The notes below the pieces were generated by a model. The model did not search any database and was not told where the DNA came from. It was given only the letters and a program-made list of their open reading frames with translations. Shown piece by piece: positions 1-7,837 of a DNA stretch of 64,000 bases (its first letter is position 1; every line of letters begins with the position of its first letter). The DNA is taken from NCBI RefSeq assembly GCF_020297485.1, contig NZ_JAIWZC010000001.1, forward strand, positions 2,170,001-2,234,000, read 5' to 3'. The DNA is from Enterocloster clostridioformis. GTDB lineage: Bacteria; Bacillota; Clostridia; Lachnospirales; Lachnospiraceae. Both the position numbers and the translations under genes were made by a program.

Positions 1-2
1 GC

Positions 3-110
3 CTATCAATAGAAGAACTGGAAGCAAGCATCCTGCGCTTTATTGAACAATACAATCTTACAGCACACCCATTTAAGTGGACATATGCCGGGATACCATT
101 AGTAATTTAA
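3..110 (+). pseudogene. IS630-type transposase, C-terminal tail only
   Basis: An open frame enters from the left edge and gives 35 residues before a TAA at 108-110. It ends in a PFKWTY-containing segment followed by a short hydrophobic tail, which is typical of the end of IS630-family DDE transposases. The rest lies outside the window, so intactness cannot be judged. It is a different transposase from the IS630-type gene at 32892-34178, whose C-terminus is unrelated to this one. The 142-bp miniature element begins 26 bases further on, so this is part of a pile-up of insertions beside a truncated integrase. Family assignment rests on a short tail. Confidence 0.6.
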
Positions 111-136
111 TCACTGACATTTAAGCAATGCTGTAC

Positions 137-278
137 TAGTATAACTCGATTTAAATAAGTTTACAATTTAAGCATTGGTAGTAATCTGATTTCTTGGCTT
201 ACGTGTCCGTGCTTTGGGCGCACGTTTCCCTTGGTTTTCAGGATAATAATGTAAACTTATTAAAATCGAGTTATACTA
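137..278. mobile_element. 142-bp miniature element derived from the IS630-family IS at 32861-34256
   Basis: Positions 137-242 match the left end of the IS at 32861 with one mismatch in about 106 bases, and 235-278 match its right end with two mismatches. Everything between is missing. The two halves join at TTTCAGGA, an octamer present at both deletion endpoints in the full element, so this looks like an internal deletion between short direct repeats. The ends form terminal inverted repeats of about 28 bp beginning TAGTATAACTCGATTT, and each ends in TA, consistent with IS630/Tc1-type TA target use. It has no coding capacity but could be moved in trans by the transposase at 32892-34178. Confidence 0.85.
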
Positions 279-506
279 GAACATATCATTGAAAAGTACA
301 ACAAGATTTATCGTGTCCAGATGCCGAAAGTAACCCCTCATGTATGCAGACATACCTTTTGCTCCAATATGGCAAAGTCGGGAATGAATCCCAAGACCTT
401 ACAGTATATCATGGGTCATGCAGACATTAGCGTAACCTTGAACACCTACACCCATGTGAATTTTGATGATGCCAAGGAGGAACTGAATCGAGTAGCGAAT
501 GGCTGA
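279..506 (+). pseudogene. Tyrosine recombinase (integrase), C-terminal fragment
   Basis: The frame is open from the right edge of the miniature element and gives about 75 residues. It contains the catalytic box II HVCRHTF, then GMNPKTLQYIMGH (third catalytic histidine region) and LNTYTHV with the nucleophile tyrosine. This is the catalytic C-terminus of a Tn916-like integrase. The N-terminal arm-binding and core-binding domains are absent, and the sequence left of the miniature element is transposase rather than integrase. The first methionine at 321 lies inside the catalytic domain, so this is not a functional start. The fragment probably marks one end of a lost integrative element. Confidence 0.85.
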
Positions 507-691
507 AAAAGCCCGTTGGTAAAGCTGCTTATTTTACCAACGTATTTACCAATTTTGCAGGGACAAATATGAGAAAGTATGGGACGATTTGAGAAAATAC
601 TCTGGAAACAGAGAATTTCGGAACAGCCCCAAAACCCTGTAAAATCAAGCATTTGAGAAGAAATACAGGACTTATAAGGAGTTACAGAAAA

Positions 692-1150
692 ATGATAAAA
701 GTATTATTTGTCTGCCACGGCAACATCTGCCGCAGCCCCATGGCCCTCTACTACTTCCGCAGCCTGCTAAAGGAAAAAGGCCTGTCCGGGGTAATTCGGG
801 CAGATTCTGCTGCTACGTCCACCGAAGAAATCGGTAATCCTGTACACCACGGAACCCGCGCCAAATTAAAGCAGGCCGGCATTCCCTGCGAGGGGCACCG
901 CGCAAAACAGATGACAAGGGCAGATTATAAATCATTCGATTACCTGATTGGCATGGATAGCTGGAATATTCGCAACATGCAGCGTATTTCAGGCGGTGAT
1001 CCTGACCACAAGATTTTTAAACTTATGGAATTCACTGGTTCCGGAAGGGATGTGGCCGACCCATGGTACACCGGTGACTTTGACACCACCTGGTCCGATG
1101 TGACGGAAGGCTGCGCTGCGCTGCTGGATTATATATTAGAGCGCATTTAA
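692..1150 (+). CDS. Low-molecular-weight protein tyrosine phosphatase
   Basis: This 152-residue cytoplasmic phosphatase has the P-loop VCHGNICRS close to the N-terminus, the CX5R signature of the LMW-PTP family with the nucleophile cysteine. The general-acid region DPWYTGDF is near the C-terminus, at the expected spacing for a protein of this usual length. The family dephosphorylates phosphotyrosine or low-molecular-weight phosphoesters. I chose ATG 692 because AAGGAG lies about 10 bases upstream and homology starts there; an upstream start at 653 would add 13 unrelated residues. It stands alone, without a tyrosine kinase or capsule genes beside it, so its substrate cannot be inferred. It sits next to the integrase stub, just outside the mobile debris. 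Confidence 0.9.
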   Translation: MIKVLFVCHGNICRSPMALYYFRSLLKEKGLSGVIRADSAATSTEEIGNPVHHGTRAKLKQAGIPCEGHRAKQMTRADYKSFDYLIGMDSWNIRNMQRISGGDPDHKIFKLMEFTGSGRDVADPWYTGDFDTTWSDVTEGCAALLDYILERI

Positions 1151-1174
1151 ACACAGTCCTTCTCTACTGACAGC

Positions 1175-1327
1175 TTATACCATTGACCCGTTTGTCTCTA
1201 TGACACGGCGGTACCAGTGAAAGCTGTCTTTTTTAATGCACTTAAGGCTTCCTGTGTCGTGTTCGCTTCTGTCCACATACATCCTTTCCCATGATGCTTT
1301 CTCTGCCTCCTGATCCATATCCTCAAA
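1175..1327 (-). pseudogene. Family 1 glycosidase (6-phospho-beta-glucosidase) C-terminal remnant
   Basis: Directly after the stop of the EIIB-like gene, in the same frame, the minus strand reads about 50 codons to TAA at 1175-1177. It includes MYVDR and then KKDSFHWYRRVIETNG, the characteristic C-terminal end of GH1 6-phospho-beta-glucosidases. The catalytic barrel is missing. Beside an EIIB domain this is best read as the other surviving end of a beta-glucoside PTS operon (transporter plus bglA-type hydrolase) that has lost its middle by deletion. The fragment is too short to be functional. The assignment rests on the conserved tail motif. Confidence 0.6.
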
Positions 1328-1738
1328 TCACAGCAGAAATGTCATAATGGCAGCCCCGAAAAATGATATACTGATGCCGCCACCTCCTTTAGGCCCTTGC
1401 TTCTGGACCGCATCATAACTCCCGGTGTGTGTCCATCTTCCCTTCCTGTCCTTATGATAAACCGGCTCTCCCTCTTTACCCGTTTTTCGTTCTGTGCCGT
1501 CCATTTTCTTCATCATGTCATATACCGGACCCACCTCTGTCCCCACGGCAACCTGGAGCTGGCCGCTGCTTTCCACAACCGCTATCACGCCTTCTACCCG
1601 CTCTATCCTGCCGCGGTCAGCTTTTTCCGGCTCCCTTAATGTAAACCGGAGTCTGGTAAAACAGTGTGTCACTTCCTTAATATTCTCCGCTCCACCTTTG
1701 TGAGATAATATCTCATCAGATGTTTTTTGATAATTCAT
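1328..1738 (-). CDS. PTS EIIB domain protein, beta-glucoside/sucrose type, truncated
   Basis: The product is about 136 residues. Residues 10-80 form a PTS EIIB domain of the glucose/beta-glucoside superfamily, with GGAENIKEVTHCFTRLRF carrying the phosphorylatable cysteine, and GVIAVVESSGQLQVAVG. After the domain the sequence becomes basic and glycine-rich, then ends in a short hydrophobic stretch, where an EIIBC protein would continue into about ten membrane segments. It is therefore either an orphan EIIB or, more likely, the N-terminal remnant of an EIIBCA permease. I chose ATG 1738 because a strong GGAGGGAG site precedes it; an ATG at 1807 overlaps the comEC stop but has no ribosome site. 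A GH1 tail follows immediately, supporting deletion of a beta-glucoside operon. Confidence 0.65.
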   Translation of the reverse strand: MNYQKTSDEILSHKGGAENIKEVTHCFTRLRFTLREPEKADRGRIERVEGVIAVVESSGQLQVAVGTEVGPVYDMMKKMDGTERKTGKEGEPVYHKDRKGRWTHTGSYDAVQKQGPKGGGGISISFFGAAIMTFLL

Positions 1739-1803
1739 CCCCTGCTCCCTCCAAGATTCCATTATCTCTTCCATATTTATAATATGGCTGTCAGAAGCGT
1801 ATT

Positions 1804-4353
1804 TCATCCAGCGATTTCATCCAGCTTATCCTGATGAGATTTTTCCTCTCGGAACACATGGACTTTCAGCGATGCACCATCTGTTTTAAGTGTTATGGCT
1901 CCTTTCCTTCCGGTCTCCAGAATCACAATCCCCTGTTCCTTTAAACGGGACATTGTCTCCGGCGACGGATGTCCATAGGCATTTTCCTTTCCATAGGAAA
2001 CAACGGCTAATTGAATCCTCAACCGGTTCAGGAATACTTCCGATGAAGATGTCCCTGAACCATGATGGGCTGTTTTCAATATCTGCGCATGATTCAAATG
2101 TATATCCTGCAGGGTTTCGTCCTGTTCTGCCAGTCTGACCAGGCTGCGCTCCTGCCCTTCCCCCATATCGCCGGTAAACAACATATGAAATCCCTTATAA
2201 TCTCCGCACAAAACCAGGGAGTGGCTGTTTCGGTCCTTTCCGCCAAAATCTTCACCGGCATACAGACAGGTAAGTGTCAGCTCCCCTGCTTCCACCCAGT
2301 CCGCGGTTTTCATATAAACCACATCTGCCCCTTCCCTCCGGGCCAGTACAGCCAGATTTTCATATACCTCCTCCCCCTTTCCCATCACAGGCAGCACCAG
2401 TGTTCCTATCCTGATGTCCTTTGATTCCTCTAACAGGTACACAAAACCATTTATATGGTCGCTGTCCCCATGGCTTACCACCGCGTAATCAATCCACGAT
2501 ATTCCCCGGCTTTTTAAATAAGGCTCCAGAACAATATTCCCCAGTTTTTTCTGACTGCTGCTGCCGCCGTCTATAAGCACCACCTTCTCGCCTGTCCTGA
2601 GCAGCAGACCGTCCCCCTGTCCCACATCCAGACAGACAACCTCCAGTCCTTTGACAGGACGTGGGACCAGTGCCAGAAAACTAAGTGCATAAATGCAAAA
2701 AAGGCATATTAATATCACTGGTTTCGAGTCAACTATACCGCGAAACGGAGCCCGAAGACAGCGGGAATGAGTTTTCAAATCGGCTCCGGTCCGTCTCCTG
2801 ATGCAAACCAGCATAACAGCTGTTCCCATCCCGCATATGCCAAAATACAACACCAACACGCCCGGAGATGGACGCCCCAGCACCAGGCTGTAACCGGGCA
2901 GCCCTTCCACAAATTTACACAGCAGCTCATAGAACCTTAAAATATAATGTCCGGCTCCCACTGCCGCCACTCCGCCCTGAATCCAAACACCTCCCAGTAC
3001 AATCCCCAGAATACCGGAATACATTAATATGGAAACAAGGGGTATAACCAAAAGATTTAAAAAAATAACATAAAGAGGATGCTGAAAATAGTGATACAGC
3101 ACAATAGGGGTGAGTATGATTTGTACGCATAAACTGATAAGGAGCGTCTTTTCCCATGCCCGTTCCAATTTAAGGAAGGACTGCATCCAGCCTCCTAATC
3201 CGCTGATTGCCAGAACCGCCCCAAAGGACAGTTCAAATCCGCTGTGGTACAACAGATAAGGCTGTCTGTACAGAAGAATTAAGGCTGCAGCTCCCAATGC
3301 CGACAGGGTGTCGTAGCTTCTTCCTTTGACCGCCGCCAGCCACAGGCACAATATCATGATAACTGCCCTTATAGCGGAGCCGGAACTTCCTGTCATTATT
3401 CCATAGCTGATAACAAGAGCAGATGATATCATCCCAGCCCGGCCATAACCGGCTCCGGCCCGGCGAATCATCAGATAGAGCCCTCCGCCGATAATAGCCA
3501 GATGCTGCCCGCTGACAGCCAGAAGATGGGATATTCCGTTGCGCTGGTACATATCCCGCATCTCCGGATTCATATCAGACGTATCTCCCAGAAGCACGGC
3601 TTTAAATACCGCCGCATCCTCCGGCATGCATATCTTCTCAAGTATACCGGCACACCGCATCCGAAATTCTGTTATTCCCTTATAATATGGAATCGCTTCT
3701 CCCCCCGCCACTTCCAGGTTTTCTCCATACAGCCTGCATGCAGTTCCCTTTGTGCGGTAATAGGTCCTGAAATCAAATTCTCCGGGATTTCCCGGTCCCT
3801 CCACCGGAGCCAGCTTCCCTCTCACCTGTACTTTCAAACCAGCTGTCAGCGCTTCCCGAAAACCGGAATCACTCTTTCCTTTCGCCCCGTTCTCCACATA
3901 CACTACTATCCTCCTGAACTTCGCAGTCCTCCTCCCCGCCTCAGCCGTCACCTGTTCCAAAATAAGGGTAAGGGTATCTTCCTTTTGTTCAGCCTTTTTT
4001 ATTTCTCCTCTTACCAGTATCCGAGCCCCGTTCATGGTCCGGGCCGCAGACTCCTCCCTGTCCAGAATCCCCTTTTCCTTCCCCCCTCTGGCCATCCCCA
4101 AAGACGCGCCAGCCAGAATACATGCCAAAAAGAGCAGAAGCACCCTGCGTTTCCGGTTGCTCCTGCCCTGCATCTTCTCCTTTGGAGCAGAAAAGCGCAA
4201 TACTCCCCTCCCTGTATCCAAAAGCCATAGAATTCCCGCCGCAGCCGCGCACAGCCACGCCAGAACTCCTGTGTCCACCGCCGTGTTAACCTGCAGGGCC
4301 AGCACCTCTCCAAGTACGTAACCTGCTGCCAATACAACTAGCGGTCTCTTCAT
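1804..4353 (-). CDS. comEC: ComEC/Rec2-type DNA internalization protein
   Basis: This large polytopic membrane protein has the ComEC layout: an N-terminal pair of membrane helices, an OB-fold-like DUF4131 region, a competence domain of many helices containing GISHLLAVSGQHLAI, and a C-terminal metallo-beta-lactamase-like domain with VSHGDSDHINGF and TAHHGSGTSSS. It forms the channel for single-stranded DNA uptake in competent bacteria, and the C-terminal domain is a putative nuclease. ATG 4353 begins MKRPLVVLAAGY, where homology starts. A TTG at 4506 would add 51 residues containing a duplicated AGEAQES motif and overlap the upstream lipoprotein gene. It is last in the run degV - kinase - GerMN - comEC. 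No other com genes are in the window. Confidence 0.92.
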   Translation of the reverse strand: MKRPLVVLAAGYVLGEVLALQVNTAVDTGVLAWLCAAAAGILWLLDTGRGVLRFSAPKEKMQGRSNRKRRVLLLFLACILAGASLGMARGGKEKGILDREESAARTMNGARILVRGEIKKAEQKEDTLTLILEQVTAEAGRRTAKFRRIVVYVENGAKGKSDSGFREALTAGLKVQVRGKLAPVEGPGNPGEFDFRTYYRTKGTACRLYGENLEVAGGEAIPYYKGITEFRMRCAGILEKICMPEDAAVFKAVLLGDTSDMNPEMRDMYQRNGISHLLAVSGQHLAIIGGGLYLMIRRAGAGYGRAGMISSALVISYGIMTGSSGSAIRAVIMILCLWLAAVKGRSYDTLSALGAAALILLYRQPYLLYHSGFELSFGAVLAISGLGGWMQSFLKLERAWEKTLLISLCVQIILTPIVLYHYFQHPLYVIFLNLLVIPLVSILMYSGILGIVLGGVWIQGGVAAVGAGHYILRFYELLCKFVEGLPGYSLVLGRPSPGVLVLYFGICGMGTAVMLVCIRRRTGADLKTHSRCLRAPFRGIVDSKPVILICLFCIYALSFLALVPRPVKGLEVVCLDVGQGDGLLLRTGEKVVLIDGGSSSQKKLGNIVLEPYLKSRGISWIDYAVVSHGDSDHINGFVYLLEESKDIRIGTLVLPVMGKGEEVYENLAVLARREGADVVYMKTADWVEAGELTLTCLYAGEDFGGKDRNSHSLVLCGDYKGFHMLFTGDMGEGQERSLVRLAEQDETLQDIHLNHAQILKTAHHGSGTSSSEVFLNRLRIQLAVVSYGKENAYGHPSPETMSRLKEQGIVILETGRKGAITLKTDGASLKVHVFREEKSHQDKLDEIAG

Positions 4354-4465
4354 ATTCGGTTGTGTTTCCTTTCGTATTTCCTGCCGTATCTTCCCGCGTT
4401 TCTTCTGCAGGCTTTCCTGCGCCTCTCCTGCAGTGCTTTCCTGCGCCTCTCCTGCCGGCCCTGCC

Positions 4466-5497
4466 CTATTGACTCTCCCCGTCAATATAATTCTGGCTTC
4501 TCTCAAAGGTGGTATTCAGGGACACCACATCCCGGAACATCACATTCTGGGACCCGTTGATCATAATCTGTACCTTTGTCACTGTCGTCATCTCCGAAAG
4601 AGAGTCCACAATGGAATAAATAGGTATATACTCATTCACTGCCAGGGTTGTATTGGAAAAAGCGGAATCAAAGTTGATATAGCATACATTATCTGTCACT
4701 GACAGGCTCAGTATCTTGCAGTCTGACGGGAGAGTGGGATTGTGTCCCTCCTGTCCCGGTCCGGCAATGAGCTGCTCTACTACCAGCTGTTCCAGGGAAG
4801 TATTGATGTTGTGGACTACCTCCCGTTTCTCCGGCACCAGGCGGTTGCCTGTCTCATCGGCAAAGTACAGGGTCAGCTCCGTCTTTTCGTAGGCATTCAC
4901 ATTGCTGGTGTTCATGATAAAATCAGTGGATGACAACATTCCCACCGGATTCCCCTGCCGGTCCATCAGTGGCTGGTCCCCGCAGTAAATATTGATATAG
5001 TCAATTCCCTCAATCTGCGTAAGGGTCCTGGTGAGGGCTGCCCGGCAGAGAATCTCCCGTTCCGCCTTCATAGCCGTGTAATTCATATCGAAGTACAGAT
5101 ACAACACCTGTTCCTCCTGGCGGCTCCCCTGATAGGTCACCCGGTCTGTCAGCCCCGGCTGGCAGTCCAAATCCTTTGGTACATTCAGAAACTGATCCAT
5201 CAGTTCATTTACCAGCTCCCCCTTGTCCTTTGTTTCCGTCTCGTACTCCTGGGGAACCAGCTTGGTGATGGACGCATTCAGATAGTAAATCAGATATCTG
5301 CCCTCAGAAGGGTTTGAGGCGGGGCTTTCACCCTCCCAGCAGCCTGACAACAGGAATACAACCGCCATCAGGGGCAGAATCAGCCTTCTCACCGCATGTA
5401 TTCCCATGGCATGTCTGCTCCCGGTACGTCTGCTCCCGGTATGTCTGCTCCCGGTATGTCTGCTCCCGGTATGTCTGCTCCCGGTATGTCTGCTCAT
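4466..5497 (-). CDS. GerMN-domain lipoprotein with a repetitive N-terminal arm
   Basis: The 343-residue protein starts with five SRHTG-type pentapeptides, then a hydrophobic signal segment (about residues 37-53) ending in the lipobox LLSGC, so it should be a lipoprotein on the outer face of the membrane. Two GerMN (spore germination GerM) modules follow, roughly residues 65-190 and 200-330. The family is linked to sporulation, germination and peptidoglycan. The start is fixed by AGGAGG 8 bases upstream of ATG 5497 within the end of the kinase gene, and the two genes overlap as ATGA, implying translational coupling. The unusual N-terminal arm puts about 35 residues, many of them arginine and histidine, before the signal core. 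A shorter start at a later methionine cannot be excluded. Confidence 0.85.
   Translation of the reverse strand: MSRHTGSRHTGSRHTGSRHTGSRRTGSRHAMGIHAVRRLILPLMAVVFLLSGCWEGESPASNPSEGRYLIYYLNASITKLVPQEYETETKDKGELVNELMDQFLNVPKDLDCQPGLTDRVTYQGSRQEEQVLYLYFDMNYTAMKAEREILCRAALTRTLTQIEGIDYINIYCGDQPLMDRQGNPVGMLSSTDFIMNTSNVNAYEKTELTLYFADETGNRLVPEKREVVHNINTSLEQLVVEQLIAGPGQEGHNPTLPSDCKILSLSVTDNVCYINFDSAFSNTTLAVNEYIPIYSIVDSLSEMTTVTKVQIMINGSQNVMFRDVVSLNTTFERSQNYIDGESQ
5411..5494. repeat. 15-bp tandem repeat, 5 full units plus a partial one, in the GerMN gene
   Basis: Five near-identical 15-bp units (ATGTCTGCTCCCGGT on the plus strand, one unit with C for T) run from 5411 to 5485, followed by a 9-base partial unit. 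On the coding strand each unit encodes one SRHTG pentapeptide (one copy is SRRTG). Because the unit length is a multiple of three, gain or loss of copies changes the length of the N-terminal arm but never the frame. Confidence 0.95.
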
Positions 5498-6963
5498 GGC
5501 TTCGCCTCCTGTCTCGGTACATAGTTAAGAGGTATCCTCACACTGAAGGTGGTTCCCTCTCCCACCGTACTCTCCACATCTATGATACCGTGGTGCATCT
5601 GAATGACATTTTTCGCGATAGCCAGTCCCAGCCCGGTGCCGCCCACTTCCCTGGAGCGCGCCTTATCCACCCGGAAAAACCGTTCAAATATGTGTTCCAG
5701 CGCATCCTCCGGTATCCCGATACCGGTATCCGCCACCTTGATGTAGAAATATTTGTGGTCCGCATCCAGGGTCACGCGGACCATACCCGAATCCCGGTTA
5801 TATTTAATGGCATTTTCCACCAGATTGGTAATTGCCAGGGATATCTTTACCTTATCCACATCCGCTGTCACTTCCCGGATGCTCTCCAGAATCAGTTCCA
5901 CATTTCCGCGTTTGGCAATGGGACGCAGACGTTTTAAAATCAGCTCCAGTTCTCCGTTGATATTTACCTGCTCTATGTTCATCTGGTCCTCAGCTGTCTT
6001 GTCCATCTTGACCAGCATCAGCAGGTCCTCTATAATCTGGTTCTCCCGGTCAATCTCGTCCGAAATATCCGTCATAAACTCCCGATACAGCTCCACCGGC
6101 ACGTCTTTCATCCCCATAAGCGAATCAGCCAGCACACGGATAGAGGTGATAGGCGTCTTCAGTTCATGGGACACATTGGAAACGAATTCCTGGCGTGACT
6201 GGTCCACGGCCTTAAGCTTGCCCAGGGACTTTTGGACGGACTGGGACAAAAGTCTGGTCTCCCTGTAAGTCTCCTCTGTGATGTCCGCGTCCAAATCTCC
6301 CTGCGTCACCCTGTCGAATGACATCTGAAGTTTTTTGAAAGGACGCAGCAGCAGATGGGCTGCCACCACGCCCAACACACTGATCACAAGCGCCATGCAC
6401 ACCAGAAAGAGATGGGATTTTCCCATGACCTTGTCTGTCAGGGACAGGATATTTTCCGTGGATGCGGTGACCACAATGACTCCGCTCACAGCTTTTCCGT
6501 CCGCAGCGTCATACACGGGAATGGTCTGGGCAAAATACTGCATATCCTTGTTGTAGTGGCTGCTGTTTTCACCCTTGAAACATTTGATGACCTCTTCAGA
6601 CAAATAATACTTTCCTGTGGCCAGATTAAAGGTATCTGTCACCACCCGGAAATTGCTTCCCACAATAACGATTCTTCCATTATATACATCGGACAGGGTC
6701 TGCATCTGGCTGTCCAGACTGGCATTGTTCTTTTTCTCAGCCGTCATATAGCCGGACCGGGTCATCTTATTGCTGAGTATGACACACTGGTTCTGTATCT
6801 CTATGAACCTGGCATCCAGCTGGCTCTGCCGGAACGTACCCAGCATGATGCCGGCCTCCAGAAAAAGCGGAATCAGGGCTGCGCCTATAATGACGGCGGC
6901 AAGAGGTACCTTCATGCTCATGCCGAAGGTACGCAGCTTCTTAACAAATTTCTTTTCCGACAC
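5494..6963 (-). CDS. Membrane sensor histidine kinase (HAMP-HisKA-HATPase)
   Basis: This 489-residue kinase has a membrane helix at about 17-40, an extracytoplasmic sensor region to about 180, a second helix at about 183-205, a HAMP linker, and HisKA with FVSNVSHELKTPITSIR (phospho-acceptor histidine). The ATPase domain has N-box NLVENAIKYN, G1 VADTGIGIPEDAL, and G2 GGTGLGLAIAKNV. It resembles VicK/ResE-type kinases that respond to envelope conditions. It starts at GTG 6963 directly after the degV stop, with AAAGGAG upstream, and overlaps the GerMN gene by four bases. No response regulator gene is adjacent on either side, which is unusual because such kinases normally follow an OmpR-family partner. 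Confidence 0.92.
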   Translation of the reverse strand: MSEKKFVKKLRTFGMSMKVPLAAVIIGAALIPLFLEAGIMLGTFRQSQLDARFIEIQNQCVILSNKMTRSGYMTAEKKNNASLDSQMQTLSDVYNGRIVIVGSNFRVVTDTFNLATGKYYLSEEVIKCFKGENSSHYNKDMQYFAQTIPVYDAADGKAVSGVIVVTASTENILSLTDKVMGKSHLFLVCMALVISVLGVVAAHLLLRPFKKLQMSFDRVTQGDLDADITEETYRETRLLSQSVQKSLGKLKAVDQSRQEFVSNVSHELKTPITSIRVLADSLMGMKDVPVELYREFMTDISDEIDRENQIIEDLLMLVKMDKTAEDQMNIEQVNINGELELILKRLRPIAKRGNVELILESIREVTADVDKVKISLAITNLVENAIKYNRDSGMVRVTLDADHKYFYIKVADTGIGIPEDALEHIFERFFRVDKARSREVGGTGLGLAIAKNVIQMHHGIIDVESTVGEGTTFSVRIPLNYVPRQEAKP

Positions 6964-7833
6964 TTATTCCAGCTCCTTTAATTTCCTGGTGCAGGCAACT
7001 GCCAGGGCGCCAGGGCCGATATGGCATCCGATACTAAGGGATAGGGGAGCCCCGAACACGGGGACGCCGGGATATAATTCCCTTACAGTTTCTTCCAGCT
7101 CATGGGCTGCCTGCTCACTGCATGTATGTGCAATCTGCAAATAGGTGTGTTCCGCCTTCCGGTCTGCCAGGCGCTCCTCCAGATCATGGGCCAGGGCAGT
7201 CAGCATGATGGTCTTGGCCTGCTTCATGGTCCTGGCCTTTGCAAATGCATCCAGCTTTTCTCCCTGGATGGTGAGCACAGGCTTTATCTTGAGCAGGGTT
7301 CCCAGAGCTGCCGCGGCAGGGGTAATCCTGCCTCCCTTTTTCAGATATTTAAGAGTGTCCACCGTAATATAAATGGAGCTGTCAAACCTGGTTGCCTCCA
7401 GCTTTTCCTTTATCTGTTCACCACTCCATCCCAGCTCTGCCAAATCCCTGGCATCCAGGGCAGACTGTCTCTGTGTAACGGAAATCCTCTGGTTGTTCAC
7501 CACCTGGACGCGCCCCTCATACTCTTTTGCCAGCATAAGGGCTGTCTGACAGGAACCGCTGAGTCCGCTGGACATGGGAATGTACACCACCTGATCATGA
7601 TCCTCCAAAAGCTGCTCCCACTGCTCCATCACGTCTTTTGGCGAGGGCTGGGATGTGGTGATGTCGGCGCCTTCCTCCATCCTTCTGTAAAATTCTTCGT
7701 GGCTTAAATCAATACCCTCATAAAATATCTGTCCATCTATCATAAAAGGCATGGGAAGCACATATATGCCCAGCTTCTTTGCCTCATCCTGCGTTACTCC
7801 GCTGTTGCTGTCCGCAACAATAGCTATTTTCAT
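6964..7833 (-). CDS. DegV family fatty-acid-binding protein
   Basis: The 289-residue product has the DegV fold markers: N-terminal IAIVADSNSG, TTSQPSP at about residues 58-64, and the conserved SSGLSGSCQTA loop that binds the lipid head group. The C-terminal domain ends in GPGALAVAC. DegV/FakB proteins bind fatty acids for phosphorylation by FakA; no FakA gene is in view. It is the first gene of the run leading to the kinase, GerMN protein and comEC. The 11-bp stem-loop of the IS200-type element ends 7 bases upstream of the ATG, so the native leader and promoter are probably displaced. Only the GGGG of the hairpin arm resembles a ribosome site. Confidence 0.93.
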   Translation of the reverse strand: MKIAIVADSNSGVTQDEAKKLGIYVLPMPFMIDGQIFYEGIDLSHEEFYRRMEEGADITTSQPSPKDVMEQWEQLLEDHDQVVYIPMSSGLSGSCQTALMLAKEYEGRVQVVNNQRISVTQRQSALDARDLAELGWSGEQIKEKLEATRFDSSIYITVDTLKYLKKGGRITPAAAALGTLLKIKPVLTIQGEKLDAFAKARTMKQAKTIMLTALAHDLEERLADRKAEHTYLQIAHTCSEQAAHELEETVRELYPGVPVFGAPLSLSIGCHIGPGALAVACTRKLKELE

Positions 7834-7837
7834 AATG

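Noticed and set aside
1169..1234. GACAGCTT ... AAGCTGTC followed by TTTTTT, looking like a terminator after the phosphatase gene
   Set aside because: The loop is about 45 bases, and both the T-run and right arm are the complement of conserved GH1 codons (KKDSF), so the match is better explained by the glycosidase remnant.
3502..4230. Plus-strand open frame of 242 codons opposite comEC
   Set aside because: It is antisense to a gene with strong homology throughout, has no ribosome site, and its composition mirrors the opposite strand.
4354..4506. N-terminal extension of ComEC from a TTG start at 4506
   Set aside because: The extra 51 residues have no homology, contain a small duplication, and overlap the upstream lipoprotein gene; ATG 4353 matches the family start.
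5411..5494. Short regular repeats as a possible CRISPR array
   Set aside because: Units are 15-bp head-to-tail with no spacers and encode a pentapeptide in frame.
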